64,000 nt of DNA from Chrysaora quinquecirrha (GCA_014526335.1 JACTAT010000032.1:9578505-9642504), one strand, 5' to 3'; shown: positions 51,940-64,000, numbered from the stretch's first letter. Translations and numbers: made by a program. Notes: a model not told the origin generated them from the letters alone.

Positions 51940-54900
51940 GGTTGCTCGTATTTACGTTGTGAATGGTTAATAGTGTTTTGGCACGAGAAGGATGAATAGG
52001 CAATAGGAATAAATAAGTAGCTAATAAGTTCATACCAAGGGAACAGATCACAGAAAGCTACAGCAAAGTTTAAACCTACAAGAGAGAGTACGTTAGACGA
52101 ACATCCGAACATTCACAATAGACTGTAAGTTGGAACATAAAGCATCTCGACAAGAGGGGATGAATAGGGGCTAGAGAGAAGGAGCACGTTGTTCATAAAA
52201 GGAAACATATCATAGAAAGCTACAGCAAAGTTTAAACCTACAAGAGAGAGTACGTTAGACGAACATCCGAACATTCACAATAGATTGGAAGTGTGAACAT
52301 AAAGCATCTCGACAAGAGGGGGATGAATAGGGGCTAGAGACAAGGAGCACGTTGCTCATAAAAGGGAACATATCATAGAAAGCAACAGCAAAGTTTAAAC
52401 CTACAAGAGAGAGTACGTTAGACGAACATTCAAACCTTCACGAACGATTGGAACATAAAGCATCTCGGCAAGAGGGAGAGGAATAGGGGCTAGAGACAAG
52501 GAGCACGTTGCTCATAAAAGGGAACATATCATAGAAAGCTACAGCAAAGTTTAAACCTACAAGAGAGAGTACGTTAGACGAACATCCGAACATTCACAAT
52601 AGATTTGAAGTGTGAACATAAAGCATCTCGACAAGAGGGGGATGAATAGGGGCTAGAGACAAGGAGCACGTTGCTCATAAAAGGGAACATATCATAGAAA
52701 GCAACAGCAAAGTTTAAACCTACAAGAGAGAGTACGTTAGACGAACATCCGAACATTCACAATAGATTTGAAGTTGGAACATAAAGCATCTCGGCAAGAG
52801 GGGGATGAATAGGGGCTAGAGACAAGGAGCACGTTGCTCATAAAAGGGAACATATCATAGAAAGCAACAGCAAAGTTTAAACCTACAAGAGAGAGTACGT
52901 TAGACGAACATCCGAACATTCACGAACGATTGGAACATAAAGCATCTCGGCAAGAGGGGGATGAATAGGGGCTAGAGACAAGGAGCACGTTGCTCATAAA
53001 AGGGAACATATCATAGAAAGCAACAGCAAAGTTTAAACCTACAAGAGAGAGTACGTTAGACGAACATTCAAACCTTCACGAACGATTGGAACATAAAGCA
53101 TCTCGGCAAGAGGGAGAGGAATAGGGCTAGAGACAAGGAGCACGTTGCTCATAAAAGGGAACATATCATAGAAAGCAACAGCAAAGTTTAAACCTACAAG
53201 AGAGAGTACGTTAGACGAACATCCGAACATTCACAATAGATTTGAAGTTGGAACATAAAGCATCTCGGCAAGAGGGGGATGAATAGGGGCTAGAGACAAG
53301 GAGCACGTTGCTCATAAAAGGGAACATATCATAGAAAGCAACAGCAAAGTTTAAACCTACAAGAGAGAGTACGTTAGACGAACATCCGAACATTCACAAT
53401 AGACTGTAAGTTGGAACATAAAGCATCTCGACAAGAGGGGATGAATAGGGGCTAGAGAGAAGGAGCACGTTGTTCATAAAAGGAAACATATCATAGAAAG
53501 CTACAGCAAAGTTTAAACCTACAAGAGAGAGTACGTTAGACGAACATCCGAACATTCACAATAGATTGGAAGTGTGAACATAAAGCATCTCGACAAGAGG
53601 GGGATGAATAGGGGCTAGAGACAAGGAGCACGTTGCTCATAAAAGGGAACATATCATAGAAAGCAACAGCAAAGTTTAAACCTACAAGAGAGAGTACGTT
53701 AGACGAACATTCAAACCTTCACGAACGATTGGAACATAAAGCATCTCGGCAAGAGGGAGAGGAATAGGGGCTAGAGACAAGGAGCACGTTGCTCATAAAA
53801 GGGAACATATCATAGAAAGCAACAGCAAAGTTTAAACCTACAAGAGAGAGTACGTTAGACGAACATCCGAACATTCACAATAGATTTGAAGTGTGAACAT
53901 AAAGCATCTCGACAAGAGGGGGATGAATAGGGGCTAGAGACAAGGAGCACGTTGCTCATAAAAGGGAACATATCATAGAAAGCAACAGCAAAGTTTAAAC
54001 CTACAAGAGAGAGTACGTTAGACGAACATCCGAACATTCACGAACGATTGGAACATAAAGCATCTCGGCAAGAGGGAGAGGAATAGGGGCTAGAGACAAG
54101 GAGCACGTTGCTCATAAAAGGGAACATATCATAGAAAGCAACAGCAAAGTTTAAACCTACAAGAGAGAGTACGTTAGACGAACATCCGAACATTCACAAT
54201 AGATTTGAAGTTGGAACATAAAGCATCTCGGCAAGAGGGGGATGAATAGGGGCTAGAGACAAGGAGCACGTTGCTCATAAAAGGGAACATATCATAGAAA
54301 GCAACAGCAAAGTTTAAACCTACAAGAGAGAGTACGTTAGACGAACATTCAAACCTTCACGAACGATTGGAACATAAAGCATCTCGGCAAGAGGGAGAGG
54401 AATAGGGGCTAGAGACAAGGAGCACGTTGCTCATAAAAGGGAACATATCATAGAAAGCAACAGCAAAGTTTAAACCTACAAGAGAGAGTACGTTAGACGA
54501 ACATCCGAACATTCACAATAGATTTGAAGTTGGAACATAAAGCATCTCGGCAAGAGGGGGATGAATAGGGGCTAGAGACAAGGAGCACGTTGCTCATAAA
54601 AGGGAACATATCATAGAAAGCAACAGCAAAGTTTAAACCTACAAGAGAGAGTACGTTAGACGAACATCCGAACATTCACAATAGACTGTAAGTTGGAACA
54701 TAAAGCATCTCGACAAGAGGGGATGAATAGGGGCTAGAGAGAAGGAGCACGTTGTTCATAAAAGGAAACATATCATAGAAAGCTACAGCAAAGTTTAAAC
54801 CTACAAGAGAGAGTACGTTAGACGAACATCCGAACATTCACAATAGATTGGAAGTGTGAACATAAAGCATCTCGACAAGAGGGGGATGAATAGGGGCTAG

Positions 54901-55480
54901 AGACAAGGAGCACGTTGCTCATAAAAGGGAACATATCATAGAAAGCAACAGCAAAGTTTAAACCTACAAGAGAGAGTACGTTAGACGAACATCCGAACAT
55001 TCACAATAGATTTGAAGTTGGAACATAAAGCATCTCGGCAAGAGGGGGATGAATAGGGGCTAGAGACAAGGAGCACGTTGCTCATAAAAGGGAACATATC
55101 ATAGAAAGCAACAGCAAAGTTTAAACCTACAAGAGAGAGTACGTTAGACGAACATTCAAACCTTCACGAACGATTGGAACATAAAGCATCTCGGCAAGAG
55201 GGAGAGGAATAGGGGCTAGAGACAAGGAGCACGTTGCTCATAAAAGGGAACATATCATAGAAAGCTACAGCAAAGTTTAAACCTACAAGAGAGAGTACGT
55301 TAGACGAACATCCGAACATTCACAATAGATTTGAAGTTGGAACATAAAGCATCTCGGCAAGAGGGGGATGAATAGGGGCTAGAGACAAGGAGCACGCTGT
55401 TCATAAAAGGGAACAGATCGTAGAAAAGCTACAGCAGAGTATGCCAAATGTATCAGACAATAAGTGCGTTAGGCGAACAT
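51940..55480 (+). repeat. ~160-bp satellite, about 21 monomers with 8-monomer higher-order spacing
   Basis: Monomers carry AAAGCATCTCGRCAAGAGGG, GGAGCACGTTGCTCATAAAA, AGTTTAAACCTACAAGAGAG and GTACGTTAGACGAACAT. Variant tips differ after the GAACATTC motif. The rare variant GACTGTAAGTTGG occurs only at 52121, 53402 and 54684: spacing 1281 and 1282 bp, eight monomers each. Edge monomers (before 52121 and after 55390) are diverged. The repeated 60-codon minus-strand ORFs (MFGCSSNVLSLVG...) are monomer translations; monomers of 163, 156 and similar lengths do not keep frame from unit to unit. Confidence 0.95.
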
Positions 55481-58400
55481 TAAAGTCTTTCAGATTGCAA
55501 CATATGGTAGATTGATACATAATTCAGAGATGATGCTAATTACTGAGATGGATTAGTGGGCGAATGGATGAAGATTAGGCTTCTTTATGATCAAACTCAG
55601 AGGATATTGTTAGCTTGTTAGCACAACTACAGATTGAGGAAATGAACTGCTTAGTCTTCAGTGAATATTCATTAACAAGTGAAAACGAATGACGAAGAAG
55701 ACTGTAGCATATGACGATAGGACGAAATAAACAGAGAGACGTGGAGGCACTTTAAGAGAAGACGATTTGAAGTCCAAAAGTTGGAATTTTGCAACACAGG
55801 AGAACAGGAATTTGTTTTTATAACAGGCAAACGGCATGCAAAAACACTTGCTGGGCTGAGTAATGCTTGTAGTAAAGGCACAAGGCTCTAGATGGTTGGT
55901 ATCATATAAAGTATCTAGAGATAAAGATTATTGTTTAGAAAGAAGTACTCTAAATTCTGGAAGCAACTGAATCTAAATATTGCTTAGTTCTTGCCATATT
56001 TTGGACAAACCAAGGTAGTAAATAGGTACTATATATTATAATGGCTACAAGTGGATAAACTATTGGAAAAAAAAAGTAGAGCATCAAAGACCATTTTAGA
56101 CGAGCTACAGTTGATATCTAAAACTAGAAATCTCTTGATTTGTATATCAAGATTTCAAGACAAGAAGTGCTATCCGTAGAAGATTGCTGTTGTGAAATGT
56201 TCAGATAGTAGATATTCTGGACCTAGTGCCGAAGAATCGAGTATCGAACGTAGGGGCTATACATAGGTATCAAGTTCCTATGTTTCAAGACAAGAAAAGA
56301 ACTCTATAAAACACAAGTTTTGAACTCGAGATATTACAAGTGCGGTAAAGAAAACAATACCTTGATCGTAACAGACTAGAACTGAATCTAAAGCTAGAAA
56401 TCTGCAAAACAAAGAATCGAATATCACGTTCTGAAACTCTAAGTGCCGTAAAAAGTGTTAAAGAGGTCGAGGAAATGGGAAAACGGCATCTGGCTTGCAC
56501 AAGATGTTCAACAGCTTTTACCAGCTTTTAGCAGTTTCAATATCAAGCTGGCTGTCATAAAGCTACGTTTTCTCCATTGCACAAACAAGCTGTAAGACAC
56601 TGAAAGTACACCTGCATCTCCGTGTGTGAGATTTCGCTAGTTACTAGGATTTACGAAAACATAATCGAATAGAATCGTAAAATTCTACATGTACTTTTAC
56701 GAAGAACAAAACAGCCGTCGTGAATCGATTGTTAAATTGCAAATCCGATATCATTGTAACTATAACAGAGGGATTTCAAGTGAGGAGAATTTCAGAAGAA
56801 AACGATGAAGGTTTTGGGGAAGAAATGCTTCTTATGAAGACATTAGCATTCTTAAAGCAGGAAAAAATATAGTCATAAAACAAATAGAATTGCAGCGGAA
56901 TTCACGAGACTTCTAGAAACATTTTCCTCAAAAAGGAAAAGACAAGAAATCAATAGGAATATTAGAATGTTTTGAGTTGATGACTGTGCTTCACACTGGA
57001 CAAAAAGAGCGCTTTTCGGACAGTTGTAATTAATAGATGACGGAAGAATACAACGCAGCTTCATAGCCACTGGATCTAAATATTCAACGTTCAGTGAAAG
57101 CGGAGAAGACAATTAGTACGTTAGAATGTGGAATAATGCGAGTGGATGACTTCGTTCTCATGTTAGTTAGAGACAAAACGGTTTTCGAATAGCTGAATTC
57201 ATGATATACGGCAAAATACAACTAAAATGTGTATAGCTACAACTAAACAGCTGATTTGAGGAATTCTCAATGTTGAAATACTCAGCATTTAGTTGAAAAG
57301 AAGAGAACACAAGTCCTTCAGAATATTGGTATATTTTGAGTGCATTAGTTGTTAAGTTTGGACAAGAAACACTTAAGAGGATAGTTATAATCATAAAGTA
57401 AAGCAGAATACAGAGCTACCGTACATAAAACTTAATTGCTGCGGAATTTGAAATACTGTACAATCAAAATAATCAGTTCGTGGTAAGGTATGGACTTGAG
57501 AATTAATCCATCATTGAAAGTACAAGAGCCAGAGTTCTTAAGTGATTTCAAGCAGAGTGAAACAAGTACAAATATACTCAGGTTGAGAAATCCTAAAATA
57601 AGAAGCATGAATACAAACTACACAAGACCAAACACGCATAAAAAGAAGAAACACAGCAAAGAGCTGAACAAGAAAGACCCTTTTACGAACAGCAGGGATT
57701 ACGAGACTATATCTTATAGAATATATGGTAATCCGAATGGCGATGGATTTGTGCTGGAGACAAGAAAATTGCCTCAAATTGACGAGAAATGTAACAACGC
57801 TAATAGAAATGCTAAACCTAACGTTTCGAATAAATGTTTAACACGAAGCAAAACAAGTGCGAAGCGATGTGTGTCAGTGGTTAAACATCAAAGTATAGTA
57901 AAGATGAAAGAATCTTGAATGTTAGAGATTGTGGATTTTAAGTTGTAGATGGACACTTTAAAACACTAACAGGTTTCGAAATCAAGAATCGGGGAAACTA
58001 AAAATATATTTAAAACATTAACAGTTAAGGTTGTGAAATTGAGAAACGAAGCAACCAAAACTATACTTAACACACTAATAGCTGAGGTTGCAAAATCGAG
58101 ATAAGGAACGAAGCAATAATAAGTATAAATAGGACCTGATAATGACAGTGTCTTGCTGAAGGAGGATCGTTGAAGGCAAAAGGCAAAAACTTGAGCTTGT
58201 GTCCCATAAAGAAAAGGAAAAGAATCGAAGAACGTTTTGGAAGTAGATTGTTTGTTCCAGCAAATTCTGGATCTTTTAGCTGCCTGTAGAAGCACAGAAA
58301 TAAACTGCAATTGACGGTAAAATGTTCAAGAAATGCGAAGGAATGTAAGGGGAAACGGAGAGAGATATGATATGGTGCCCACTTTGCAAAGTTTAGAAAT

Positions 58401-58900
58401 CGCAAGTTGTTTTGAAACTAAGCAAAAGATTTGGACAATTTTTAGATGTATGATGGCAAAGACGTCAGGTTTCAAAGACAAATAAGCTAAAGAGACAGGG
58501 AAAAGGAGAACAAAGTAAATTCGCATCCATTTTAGCAAGTTTAGGCCTTGGGGGATATTTCAAGAGAAACGCAACGGTTCAGGTATGTCAAAATTGATAT
58601 ATGTGAAGTAACATGGACAGAATGACCTTGAAATAACAGCAAAGTGGTCAAGGAGAATTACGAACAACTTAAGCGTAAGAATAATAGATTACGGGTCATA
58701 CTATGTGAACAGAAAGTTTACAGGGTATGTAGGGCAGGTTTTCGAAAAAATTTTCTGTTGATTCTATACAGGGTATGTAACATAAAAAGTAGAACAATTT
58801 CGATGAATTAACACACTGATATATTGTTTATCAAGGAAAGGAAATAAGGAAATTAAAGGAAATCCTCTTACCTCATTTGATGAATATGCAGATCATGACA
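55481..58900. other. Long non-repetitive stretch after the satellite, no recognised gene
   Basis: Purine-rich on the plus strand, so the minus strand yields many Ser/Phe/Leu-rich chance ORFs of 60-115 codons. The one plus-strand frame worth listing is 57490-57918. Near 58700-58800, ACAGGGTATGTA occurs twice. No splice-consistent exon chain was found. Confidence 0.4.
57490..57918 (+). CDS. Uncharacterised 142-codon basic ORF
   Basis: Begins with ATG (MDLRINPSLKVQEPEFLSDF), Lys/Asn/Arg/Ser-rich, with a lysine cluster KKKKHSKELNKKD and a short YRIYGNPNGDGFVLETR segment with strand-like pattern. It is the longest clean frame in 55.5-59 kb and runs against the minus-strand bias of the region. No domain recognised. 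It could be a single-exon gene, part of a larger one, or a chance frame in purine-rich DNA. Confidence 0.3.
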   Translation: MDLRINPSLKVQEPEFLSDFKQSETSTNILRLRNPKIRSMNTNYTRPNTHKKKKHSKELNKKDPFTNSRDYETISYRIYGNPNGDGFVLETRKLPQIDEKCNNANRNAKPNVSNKCLTRSKTSAKRCVSVVKHQSIVKMKES

Positions 58901-59160
58901 TCCACTTATTTCCTGAGCTTTGATAACGAGATCAAGCAGCAGCGCATATTTTAACATAAATTATGCAGTGATTAAATTATGCAAATCATGCAGTGAATAT
59001 TCCAGTGAAAGACGCTTCTCAAGCATCATACAGCAAACAGTGCTATTAACATAATAAAATAAACGTAACTACCAAGTAATAATACATCATATCTACCAGT
59101 TATTTATCCTGTTACTCAGCCAAATTCCCAGGCGAATTCTCTTGATTTAATTCTAAGCTT
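58901..59160. repeat. ATTATGCA-rich patch
   Basis: AAATTATGCAGTGATTAAAT and TATGCAAATCATGCAGTG repeat a TTATGCAGTG motif three times within 60 bp. This kind of motif is common near transposon tails in cnidarian DNA, in my experience; the class is not determined. Confidence 0.35.
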
Positions 59161-59264
59161 TTGCTATAAAGAAGAAAGACATAAAATGTTGAATAAAGTA
59201 GCAGAAAACAAAACTTTTAATATTTACAAAAATTCAATCAAACTTTGTTCAAATTGTTTTTGAA

Positions 59265-59500
59265 ACGATTCTAAAACGATATCGCTTGACGCAAGCAAAA
59301 ATGTTTGACGAGCAATGTTTTGCAAACAGTACAACCTATAGTTTGAGATTTTCATTTCAATGTTTGATAAACAATGTTTCATCGTTTTGGCAGGGTCTAA
59401 GTCTAAGGCCCTAGCAAAACAATCAAACACTTTCAAACATTTGAAATTTGCTTGTCAAGCAAAATGTTTTACTGTGTGGCCACGTCAAGGAACAATAAAG
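59265..59500. mobile_element. Two partial Harbinger-like MITE pieces, tail to head
   Basis: GCTTGACGCAAGCAAAAATG...TTTCATCGTTTTGGCAGGGTC-TAA is a right half; then GTC-TAA-GGCCCTAGCAAAACAATCAA starts a left half that ends near GTGTGGCCACGTC. The TAA between them marks the shared junction. Confidence 0.6.
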
Positions 59501-59579
59501 GAGCATATTCTATTTGGACCCCACAGAAGATAAGCTGCAGATACAGGGTGAAGTGGTGAAACGTTGTGGCAAAGTAAAT

Positions 59580-59700
59580 ATTTTCCAACTTATCAAGGCT
59601 GTTTCTGACACCTTATGAGAGACGGATCTCTCCGGAAACGTTTTCCCAATATATATCCAAGACTTGTCATGATAAGTGGTGACTATCATGTTTAAATACG
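59580..59700 (+). repeat. Hairpin-containing dispersed repeat, copy 2
   Basis: GACGGATCTCTCCGGAAACG, CAATATATATCCAAGACTTG and TCATGATAAGTGGTGACTAT match 35265-35355. The CATGATA/TATCATG stem is fully kept, and GAGAGA/TCTCTC can form a second stem upstream. Confidence 0.65.
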
Positions 59701-60002
59701 TTGTGGCAGCTATAACCCAAAGTAGAATTATATTCTCTTCCCAATTATAGAACCCTTCAACTCTATGAACCCATTCCAGGTTGATATAGGTTGTCAGACC
59801 ACCCCTAGACGAGCCCTCCTGTAGACCACCCACTACCATCCTCATCATCAGTTTCTATTGGTAGAATACAAATCTGATTGCACGATGAAAGGATTTAAAC
59901 AATACTTATTCTACGTGGCCCTTGAAAGCAGTTCTTATCTAGCTTAGGTCGCACTGTCAGGGCAGTTGACTGTATTCTACTTGTTCTACTTGTACCAAAT
60001 TC

Positions 60003-60032
60003 ATTCAATTCAATTCAATTCAATTCAATTTT
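60003..60032 (+). repeat. (CAATT)n microsatellite at the LINE 3' end
   Basis: About six tandem CAATT units. On the minus strand this is (AATTG)n, the kind of short tandem tail that ends CR1/L2-type LINEs. Confidence 0.75.
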
Positions 60033-60170
60033 ATTTGTAGAATAAAGAGCCTAAAACAATGTATAATTAATAATATAAAGACTTTATTCTACACGACCCA
60101 AGAAAAGCAAAGCTTATCTAGCTTGGGCCGTTAACAAAACAAAATAAGAAAGATACAAAATACTTAAAAT

Positions 60171-60216
<46 letters not shown>
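60171..60216 (+). repeat. Poly(T) tract of about 46 bases
   Basis: Uninterrupted T run within the 3' untranslated part of the LINE, followed by (TA)n stretches at 60258-60273 and 60318-60350. Length in the assembly may be unreliable. Confidence 0.9.
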
Positions 60217-60219
<3 letters not shown>

Positions 60220-60475
60220 AAATACAAGATGATCAATGCATGTTTAGTATTAGATATATATATATATATATATTATAAATAAGAGATACTATATAGTCGG
60301 ATGCAAAAGATAATTATATATATATATATATAATTTATATATATATATATTCTTCTACAAGTAAACGTAAGCTAATTAAGATATACTAAGTATCAAAAAA
60401 AAGTACAAGAAGCCTTTTAAGAAAGAAATAATCGAGTTCCCGTTTGGAATTAATATTTTTCTATCAAACTTGCTT

Positions 60476-63400
60476 TTAATTTATTTTTGAAAGTATTGAT
60501 ATTTGCAATATTTTTAATTGAAGTTGGCAGAGAATTCCAGAGCTGGGCTCCTCTATTTCGTAATGTTTTATCACCCCATTGTTTATTTGATTTGTACAAC
60601 TGATAGTGTTTGCTTTGCCTCGTATCATAATTGTGTTTACTTTCATTTTCAAGAAGTAGTCGTTAAAAACATCCGGAAGCATTTTTTTATTATAGTTCAC
60701 ATGATGCATTAATTTAACAATTTTGAATTCATACAAATCGTTTAGTTTTAGAATTTTAGCTTCTTTATGCAATAAGTTTGTCGGGTACCTAGAATCTTTG
60801 AAGAGTAAGATTCTAAGAATTCTATTTTGCAACACTTGTAGCTGTTTTATATACTTAGTTGCAGCTAAACCGTAAGCTTCAAAAGCATAGCTTATTTTAG
60901 ATAAGACAAGTGAATCATATAGTGTTAGCAGACATTCTGTAGGAACAAAATGTCTGACCTTTGCAAAATGGACGAGAATTTTACGATTTCGTTTTGATTT
61001 TATCGACATGTTGCTCCCAAGTCAGATTCTTGTCCAATATGATTCCAAGATATTTAATATTAGATACTTGTTTTAATTCATCCCCCCATAACTACTTGCA
61101 ATGAGTTATTTGTTAAAGAAGCTTTGGAGGGTGAAAAGATAGTATAATTTGTTTTACTCGTATTTACCATAAGTTTATTTGCACTTAGCCACTCGTCTAC
61201 TTTTGCAAGTTCTTCATTTGATTTTTGAATTAGCTTATCAATATTTTCATCGAAACAAAATATGTTTGTATCATCAGCAAAAAGTCTGGGCTTTGCATTT
61301 GTTGCATTCGCCATATCATTCACATAAATAATAAAAAGAATTGGTCCAAGTACTGACCCTTGAGGAACACCTTTGTTTATCTGACCTAACGAGGATTTAG
61401 TTTTGTTCGCAAAAGTATACTGCCTACGGTTTTTGAGGTAGCTTTCAAACCATTCGTAAATTTTACCCCCTGAATCCATAATTTTTCAGTTTGTATAAGA
61501 GTTTAGAGTGGTCTATAGTATCAAAAGCCTTTGATAGGTCGAGGAAAGTTCCAAAGCAGTGGATACCCTTGTCAAGATTTAAATACATATTTTCTAATAA
61601 TTCTAGAAGGGCATGCATGGTCGAATGTCCTTCACGGAAACCAAATTGAAGTTTATACAAGATATTATGTTTTGATAGAAAAGAAAGTATCTGTTTTGCA
61701 AGAAGACGTTCCATTATTTTTTCGAAACAAGATAGTAATGATATTGGTCTATAATTTGTTGCATCTTTCCTATCACCACCTTTGAAAATTGGAATAATTC
61801 GTGCAATTTTCCAGATATCTGGCACCATTCCAGAGCTGAAGGATACGTTATATAGGTGCGTGAGTGGTTTAGCTAAAACAGAGCAAGCAGCTTTAATAAT
61901 TGATGGTGTTAAACCGTCATCTCCAGGAGACTTTCTTGTTTTTAAGGCATGGATTTGCAAGAGCACCTCGTTTGTGTCAATTGGTTTAAGAAAAAATGAG
62001 TTTGAAATCGGCTCTTTCATGAAGACTGAAAATTCTTTGCTAGGGGACTTTATTTGTGCCGCAATTTTTTCCCCTACGTTGCAGAAATGAGTATTCAGAG
62101 CATTGGCTATATCTGCGTCTGTTTCAAAAGACTTACCCTCGTAAGAAATTTCACTAATTGCATTACCATTTGAATTCTTTTTTGGGTTTAAAATTCTTCC
62201 TAATACGGACCACATTTTCGTTATTCTCGTTGATTTGCAGTCAAAAAGTTCTTTAAAGTAAGAGCTTTTGCTTTACGAAGACAAGTATTAAGAGTATTTC
62301 GGTACTTAGTATACTTTTGCTTGTTTTCTTGTGTTCTAGTTTTCAGGTATTTGATGAAGAGTTTTTCTTTTTTAAGAATTGATTTTTTCAAAAGCGTTGA
62401 GACCCAAGGTTTATCTTTAAGTCTTCTTTTAGAAACTGTTTTTAGTGGAAATGATTCATCGTACGCTTTGTCAACAATATTATAAAAATTTGTGGCACAT
62501 TTGTTTACTTCGTTTTCATTATATATACTTGACCAATTTGCCTCTGAAAGTAAGTCCACAAATTTCGAAGTATGTCTAGGGCCGAAAATTCGAGTTTTTA
62601 ATCTTCTTTTATCGCATACATGCAATTGATTTCGATAAGCTATTAGAAAAGTTGCAAAGTGATCTGAAATATCTGTTAAAATGTTACCTGCTGTAATTGT
62701 TTCACTTGGAGTTCGCTCTTTAATGAACATATGGTCGATTAGAGTGGCCGTATGATCCGTAATTCTTGTTGGCAAAGTTGTACCAGGGAGGAAACCATGA
62801 GTTAGCATCATTTCTAGATATTCTTTCGTTCTCCCCCTACCTTGTAGGCTATATTTAATAAGATCAATATTAATATCTCCTACAATTATGCACTGGTCAT
62901 GTTTTAAAGTTTGGATTGACTGGATCGTTTTATCAAGGTTATCATTGAAATCTGCGATATCTCCATTTGGATGTCTATATATTATTCCTAAGATAGATTC
63001 GTTATTATTTTTTGATAATTTTACCCAAATGTTTTCACAAGGATCTTTGCATTTTAAGGTTAAGTCTTTTAAAAGTCAAGTTTTATATTTTGCTTTACGT
63101 ATAGACCAACTCCTCCGAAATTATTGTTTACTGGAGGTACAGCATAAAAGACATACCCGTCCAGCAAGTATTTATACATTTCCAAGTTAACATTGTAAAT
63201 TTCGCTTAAACAAATGCAGTCAAAATTGACTTTCAGGCTACTTAGCAAGCTAAGTAAGTGTGAGGAATTTTTATTAAGGCTTCTTATATTAAGGTGGAAA
63301 ATTGATGTTTTACAATTATCAAGGTTAGGTAACTGATTTAGCGAATTAACAGTAAAATATTTATTATCATTAATCATATTTGTTGTTTGATCAAGGTAAT

Positions 63401-63520
63401 CTCTTAGATCATGATTATCAATAATGTCTTGTAATTTAGTTTTATCTGTTTTATATAGTTGATTTATTTCATAATTACTTATATTATGGAAGGGAAGATT
63501 ATCAATTTTTCCCTTTATAT
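60476..63520 (-). pseudogene. LINE ORF2: endonuclease plus reverse transcriptase, frameshifted
   Basis: Endonuclease: SIFHLNIRSLNKNSSHLLSL, GGVGLYVKQ, then after a frameshift IIYRHPNGD, QCIIVGDINID, TLIDHMFIKE and ISDHFATF. Reverse transcriptase: [86 protein letters not shown], catalytic RLFADDTNIF. Thumb and tail: ILVHFAKVRHFVPTECLLTL onward. Frame changes occur near 63072, 62245, 61475 (G run), 61085 (G run) and 61000. Everything between is open and well conserved, so the copy is young or the consensus has homopolymer errors. Confidence 0.85.
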
Positions 63521-63577
63521 TTTACTTTATACTGGTGGATACTACTTATAATATTGTATGTCCTGGCATTGAGTGTC

Positions 63578-64000
63578 TCATATCTGGGGTATGTACGGCA
63601 TTCTCCACTGGTTTTGAAATGGAGCAGGTGGACCTTCAGCTTGCCATCGGTAGTCTTGGTTCAGGTTACCAGTGTCTTTTTGTTGTGTTTCAATAGTGGC
63701 TGCATTGACTTGGGATCTTTGTTCTTCTCTTCTTGATGTTGAGTAATTCTTGTTCCTATGGTTTTGGTGAACATTTGTTGAAAGGAGAAGATTTTACTTT
63801 TATGTTCTTGACCAATTTTGCAGTTCCTTCTTGAGAGAGATGAAGGCCATCGGACCTATTGTGCGGATTCTCTAAGTTGTCATTGTCTATTAATCCAATC
63901 GATGACTGTTGCGCAAGTTTTTCAAAACCTCTGTTTATTTGATTAATCTTCGCTGCATAATCTGGTTCGCCATTCCTATTTTCCCGATTTATGACAGTGG
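63578..64000 (-). CDS. LINE ORF1 C-terminus, SGNH esterase-type, partial
   Basis: Reading minus from the edge: DYAAKINQINRGFEKLAQQS, IGLIDNDNL and DGLHLSQEGTAKLVKN. The Asp-X-X-His in DGLH followed by S..G is the last catalytic block of SGNH esterases, which are known as ORF1 domains in CR1/L2-type LINEs. After a probable one-base slip the frame ends at a TGA (63580-63578). The N-terminal catalytic serine block lies outside the window. Confidence 0.7.

Larger units (their letters stand above)
60000..64000 (-). mobile_element. CR1/L2-like LINE with ORF1 and ORF2, cut by window end
   Basis: Ordered on the minus strand from the window edge: ORF1 C-terminus (64000-63578), endonuclease, reverse transcriptase, 3' untranslated part with poly(T)/(TA)n, and a (AATTG)n tail at 60003-60032. 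It is the most complete LINE here. The 5' end lies beyond 64000. Confidence 0.9.

Noticed and set aside
52574..55000. Seven near-identical 60-codon minus-strand ORFs starting MFGCSSNVLSLVG
   Set aside because: Each is one satellite monomer. Monomer lengths are not multiples of three, so frames do not continue, and the hydrophobic look is a result of composition.

Overview
This is a nuclear window from an animal genome: coding exons with GT/AG introns, mostly AT-rich DNA, and an extreme load of small inverted-repeat elements, SINEs, LINEs and satellites. The host proteins (an EEA1-like endosomal tether, an adrenodoxin-type ferredoxin, a secreted discoidin-domain protein) together with P-element, CR1/L2-like LINE and G-run-tipped MITE families suit a marine invertebrate, most likely a cnidarian such as a coral or sea anemone. 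That assignment is inference; no species-diagnostic sequence was recognised.

Host genes. Five host gene models could be assembled from exons that join in phase: (1) the 5' part of a minus-strand gene at 17643-15803, running into an assembly gap; (2) a complete minus-strand secreted F5/8C (discoidin) protein of 268 aa, four exons, 27737-19811; (3) a minus-strand 904-aa protein, 39543-32726, with an acidic segment, propeller-like region, coiled coil and a C-terminal cold-shock-like domain; (4) a plus-strand EEA1-like N-terminus starting at 40230, head-to-head with (3); (5) the last three exons of a plus-strand FDX1/adrenodoxin-like ferredoxin, 44846-49880. Genes (4) and (5) are both cut by a (GAGT)n array and a 500-N gap.

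Mobile DNA by region. 0-7.3 kb is a mosaic of MITEs and one tRNA-derived SINE. 7350-12227 is a whole P-element-type transposon with 33-bp terminal inverted repeats and a 7-bp target duplication. It carries a frameshifted THAP/P transposase and, convergent to it, a second intact two-exon gene for a C2H2 zinc-finger protein. 12.5-14.7 kb holds a minisatellite and a 5'-truncated LINE. 20-25 kb holds nested inverted-repeat elements, including a hAT-type MITE and a large near-palindrome. 28-31 kb holds a LINE 3' fragment, a 1.1-kb purine-biased AAAGC tract and a 136-bp tandem repeat. The last ferredoxin intron holds a 17-bp minisatellite split by a LINE, itself hit by a MITE. 51.9-55.5 kb is a ~160-bp satellite with 8-monomer higher-order spacing. 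60-64 kb is a CR1/L2-like LINE with both ORFs, including an esterase-type ORF1.

Several long element ORFs are broken only by single-base slips, mostly in homopolymers, so recent decay and consensus error cannot be separated from this sequence alone. The most novel-looking items are the two-gene P element, the satellite with higher-order spacing, and the 904-aa cold-shock fusion protein.
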